A stretch of 10,323 bases of DNA from Planctomycetota bacterium (lineage in GTDB: Bacteria; Planctomycetota; UBA8108; UBA1146; JAJFFE01): NCBI GenBank assembly GCA_020425835.1, contig JAGQRC010000069.1, positions 1 to 10,323 of the forward strand, written 5' to 3'. The position numbers and the translations under genes are program-made. The notes under the pieces were generated by a model. It was not told the origin of the DNA. It made no database searches and saw nothing but the letters and a program-made list of their open reading frames with translations. Numbering within the stretch: position 1 is the stretch's first letter; every line of letters begins with the position of its first letter. Below, in pieces: positions 7,436 to 10,323 of the stretch.

Positions 7436-10323
7436 TCACGGGCAGCTCGGGCTCACGCAACCGAGCAGCAGTCCGACGCTGGGGGTTCCGCAGCTCGGAT
7501 AGGGCGCCGGAGGAGCGGGTCCCATCTCGAAGAGATGGACCAACAGGCTGATGACGTCGGCGAGGTTGACCGCTCCGTCGGCATTGGCGTCGGCGGACTC
7601 GAGACAACCCGGCGCGGGACCCGACGCGAACATGTATCCGAGGATGAAGATCGGGTCTCCGATGTCGCCGACACTCCCGTCGCCGTTCGCATCCCCACGG
7701 ATGAACTCGATCGGTCCCGACGGAGCGATGAGGAAGCGAACCGTGCGCAGTTGCTGGGGGTTGAACGGGAGCTCGAGCTCACCCGCGGGGAGGACCGGGA
7801 GTGGTCCCTCCGTCGTCTCGATGTGAGAGACCGCGAACGCCGCGGCGATGCTCGCCGCGCCCAGCGAGAGCTGCGCGGTGGTCGGTGCCGGAGCGACGTT
7901 CCAGAGTCGCGCGACGATGCCTTGGTCGGCGCCGTCGTCGGCGGGCTTGAGCGTCCAGACGAGCACGCTCGGATCGTCGATGGAGAGGAACGAGGCGCTG
8001 CTCGCCGGCAATTGCCCGAGCGCACCGGTCACCGCTCCGGCGACGGGCGGGTTCTGATGCTCCAGCGCGAAGCGCATCGCGCTCCCGGCGTCGTACCCAT
8101 CGTGGGTCCGCAGCGCGAACCGTTGGAGGAAATGGTCGATACCACCTTGGTTCGGAATGCCGTTCGACCCGTTGACGACGCGGCCGCCCGCGAAGACCGA
8201 GAGTTGCGGGGTGGTCGTGTCGAGAAGCGACGTCGACGAGTTGCCGAGTCGCGCGAAGTAGCAGTCCTGGTTGGAGAGGGTGACGCCCGCTCCATCGGTC
8301 CCGCTCATGTCGGCGAAGTGGTTCAGCGTCAACAGGTCGTAGCGCGCGTGCGCGTCGGCGTAGTGGCCACCTTGGCTTCCGAGTCTCGCGTCGAGGATCG
8401 CTCCGACCTCCTCGTGCCGGAGGATCGGCTGCGCGAGGTTCCAGCCGAACGCCCAGGTCAGTGTGTTCCCGAAGTTCTCGAGGAGCTCGTTCTCGACCTC
8501 GATCCGATCGACCTCTCGCGTCAGCGTGATGCGCGTCGAGTGGTCGAGCACCGCGCTCGACTCGGCTCGCACCGTCACGCTCACCGGGCCGGCGCTCTCG
8601 ACGGTGAGCGTCCCTCCCGCGCCGCCCAAGTCGTTGATCACCCGGCCCGCCTGGATCAGCGCGAACTCGCGATCCGAGGCGTCGTGGTCGACGAGACTGG
8701 TGATCGCGCCGCGTTCCGCGATGGTCACCGCGTAGCGATCGTTCTGCACGACGATGTTCGAGCCCGCGCCGGGCGAGGAGGGCGACGTGTACGACACCTC
8801 GAGCCGCGCCGGCGCTCCTCCCGACGCGAAGTCCTCCCAACCGACGTAGCGTCCCGCGGCGAGCGAGCCCTCGGTCACGACCAACCCGAGGTGGTTCCCC
8901 GGCAGGTAGTCCGGACGATCGATGAAGGCTTGCACGAGCGAGGATAGGTCGGGACTGGTCTGGTCGGCGCCGGGGGTCCAGCTCGGAGCCGGCCAGATGA
9001 CGCTCGAGGGGTGGAGGGGATGATGATCGATGAGATCGATCGCCGCGCCGTCGATGAACGGGTCGGTGTCGGCGACATCGTAGAGTCGCACCTCCATGCC
9101 TCCGGTCGGGCTCGGGCTCTGAGACGAGACCGCGCGCACGATGAGATGCGCGCCGACGATGGTGGCGTCGGCCGGAAGGTCGACCGTGAACGCGACCGCC
9201 GCGCTCTCTTCCTCGGCGTCGTTCGACACGAACTCCGCCGGCTCGCCGACGCTGTATCCGGAGAGACGCACGTGGTGCGCGCCGGTCGCGAAGACGGACG
9301 TGGCATCGCGATCATCGGCGGACACCGTATAGGTCGTGGTGGTCGGCCCACCGCTACCCGGCGCCGTGGTCGCCGCGTCGCCGAAACTCGCTCCCGCTCC
9401 CGGCAGCACCGTGTAGACGCGGTAGCCGACCGGGGGCAGATCCCTCGCGAGGATGCGGAGCGTGGGGACCCCTCCGACGGTGATCGGCTGCGATGGCACC
9501 TCGAGCCCCGTGACGGTATCGATGACGTGCACCGGCGTGGTCGGGGAGTAGGGCAGGTCGACCTTGTCGGTGCGCGTCCAGCCGAGTGGATTGAAGACGA
9601 AGAAGCGATCGCCACCGGGACCGAGCGTGATCCGAGAACCGAGCGCCCCCCGCGCGTCCTCGTGGAGCGTGTCGACGTAGGTCTCCACCTCATCGGCGAG
9701 GCGGTTCTGCCAGTCGATCCGTCCCTCGAGCCAGGGGTGTCCCGAGAAGAACCCGACCATTCCGAAGTCGTGCTCCCAGAAGAGACCGAGATCCATCCAG
9801 GCGAGATCGCGGGCGGGCTCCCGGCCCTCCATGAAGGTCGGGTCGAGCGTGGAGACGACGGTCGCCATCGCCTCGGCGGCGCGGAGTCGTTCGATGCTGC
9901 GCTTGATCCGCGCCGAGGTCTCCGCGAGCGCGATGCAGTAAGCGTCCCATTCGTTGCCGTAGGAGACGGTCTCCGTCGGCAGCCCGGCGCCGTGCGTCGC
10001 CTCGAAGTCCTCGAAGAAGTCGATCTCGTTCGAGACGATCACCTCGCGCGTGGCGTCGGTCATGTTCTGAGCCACGGTGACGAACTCCGGCGTCTGGGTC
10101 TGGAAGTCATCCCAACCCTTCCCGAACGCGCCGATGACCGAGTAGGGGTAGATCGCAGCGAAGCCGTTGAACGGCGCGCTGGTGGTGACGGTGTCGACGA
10201 CCGCCGCCGGCGAACGCGCCTCCGCGTACCCGCCGATGCTCTGGTTGCCGAAGAGCATCGAGTTCCACTTCACGAGGAGGCTCGAGCCATCGAGGCCGAC
10301 GGCGCGGTAGACCTGGTGGTCCC
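7436..10323 (-). CDS. GH38-type alpha-mannosidase with inserted beta module and C-terminal dockerin-like cassette (5' end missing)
   Basis: At least 961 residues; the frame is open to the window edge, so the start and most of the catalytic domain, including the nucleophile region, lie outside. Numbered from the edge, residues 1-185 are the end of the GH38 catalytic region: a helical stretch SARIKRSIERLRAAEAMA, then FWEHDFGMVG, where H184-D185 match the His-Asp of the family's HHDAxTG / FHDxxPG motif that helps bind zinc. The beta-sandwich follows, with FFVFNPLGWTRTD and LPPVGYRVYTV. A module of about 185 residues (about 326-511) is inserted next, and the GH38 C-terminal domain resumes at VQNDRYAVTIAERGAITSLV and continues to about 865. 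Residues 875-961 are a dockerin-like pair of calcium loops and a tail ending SPSCP; the first loop carries one extra residue. Family chemistry is hydrolysis of alpha-mannosides from glycans, probably outside the cytoplasm. Third codon positions are more G/C-rich than in the downstream kinase genes. Confidence 0.78.
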   Translation of the reverse strand, partial: DHQVYRAVGLDGSSLLVKWNSMLFGNQSIGGYAEARSPAAVVDTVTTSAPFNGFAAIYPYSVIGAFGKGWDDFQTQTPEFVTVAQNMTDATREVIVSNEIDFFEDFEATHGAGLPTETVSYGNEWDAYCIALAETSARIKRSIERLRAAEAMATVVSTLDPTFMEGREPARDLAWMDLGLFWEHDFGMVGFFSGHPWLEGRIDWQNRLADEVETYVDTLHEDARGALGSRITLGPGGDRFFVFNPLGWTRTDKVDLPYSPTTPVHVIDTVTGLEVPSQPITVGGVPTLRILARDLPPVGYRVYTVLPGAGASFGDAATTAPGSGGPTTTTYTVSADDRDATSVFATGAHHVRLSGYSVGEPAEFVSNDAEEESAAVAFTVDLPADATIVGAHLIVRAVSSQSPSPTGGMEVRLYDVADTDPFIDGAAIDLIDHHPLHPSSVIWPAPSWTPGADQTSPDLSSLVQAFIDRPDYLPGNHLGLVVTEGSLAAGRYVGWEDFASGGAPARLEVSYTSPSSPGAGSNIVVQNDRYAVTIAERGAITSLVDHDASDREFALIQAGRVINDLGGAGGTLTVESAGPVSVTVRAESSAVLDHSTRITLTREVDRIEVENELLENFGNTLTWAFGWNLAQPILRHEEVGAILDARLGSQGGHYADAHARYDLLTLNHFADMSGTDGAGVTLSNQDCYFARLGNSSTSLLDTTTPQLSVFAGGRVVNGSNGIPNQGGIDHFLQRFALRTHDGYDAGSAMRFALEHQNPPVAGAVTGALGQLPASSASFLSIDDPSVLVWTLKPADDGADQGIVARLWNVAPAPTTAQLSLGAASIAAAFAVSHIETTEGPLPVLPAGELELPFNPQQLRTVRFLIAPSGPIEFIRGDANGDGSVGDIGDPIFILGYMFASGPAPGCLESADANADGAVNLADVISLLVHLFEMGPAPPAPYPSCGTPSVGLLLGCVSPSCP

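Noticed and set aside
7352..8947. A 531-codon open frame on the plus strand.
   Set aside because: It is antisense to the GH38 gene; the protein is dominated by Arg, Glu and Val with no motif, and the opposite strand encodes a well-supported GH38 C-terminal region and dockerin cassette.
10271..10273. A GTG start for the GH38 protein at 10273.
   Set aside because: The frame stays open to the window edge with GH38-like sequence upstream of it, so this GTG is most likely an internal valine and the gene is truncated by the window.

Overview
The window is a GC-rich bacterial segment with four genes, all on the minus strand, so the natural reading order runs from the right edge to the left. The gene content points to a planctomycete-like organism (Planctomycetota). 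Two very large secreted-type proteins end in the same kind of tandem EF-hand/dockerin-like cassette with a cysteine-containing tail, and between them lie two soluble proteins that fuse a Ser/Thr-kinase fold to a formylglycine-generating-enzyme-like (SUMF) domain. That combination is familiar from planctomycete genomes, but the assignment rests on protein style, not on a marker gene.

Layout in transcription order. (1) 10323-7436: the 3' part, at least 961 codons, of a GH38-type alpha-mannosidase. It carries the end of the catalytic region, the beta-sandwich domains, an extra beta-rich module inserted between them, and a C-terminal dockerin-like cassette; its 5' end lies outside the window. (2) 7435-7205: a 231-base gap with one good hairpin and no convincing gene. 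(3) 7204-4874: a pseudokinase / PEGA-like / SUMF protein whose kinase catalytic loop is destroyed. (4) 4877-2616: a paralogous kinase / PEGA-like / SUMF protein with an intact kinase catalytic set. It starts at TTG, overlaps gene 3 by 4 bases, and has a strong Shine-Dalgarno inside the end of gene 3. (5) 2615-2535: an 81-base spacer. (6) 2534-18: a secreted 838-residue protein with a signal peptide, an N-terminal half I cannot name, two Ig/FN3-like domains, a proprotein-convertase-type P domain with no attached protease, and a dockerin-like cassette.

How they may work together (inference): the kinase and pseudokinase are the clearest functional unit. They are paralogues, translationally coupled, and likely made in matched amounts, which suggests a complex in which the pseudokinase partner regulates or scaffolds the active kinase. 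Neither has a membrane segment. Both SUMF domains lack the two catalytic cysteines of true formylglycine-generating enzymes, so they are better read as C-type-lectin-fold binding domains. The flanking GH38 and P-domain proteins are probably exported and may share a surface-attachment or sorting route through their common C-terminal cassette. Whether the kinase pair controls them is not shown by the sequence. The GH38 gene also has markedly more G/C at third codon positions than the kinase genes, so the four genes may not share one history.

No tRNA, rRNA, CRISPR array, insertion sequence, integrase, reverse transcriptase or recognisable phage gene was seen.
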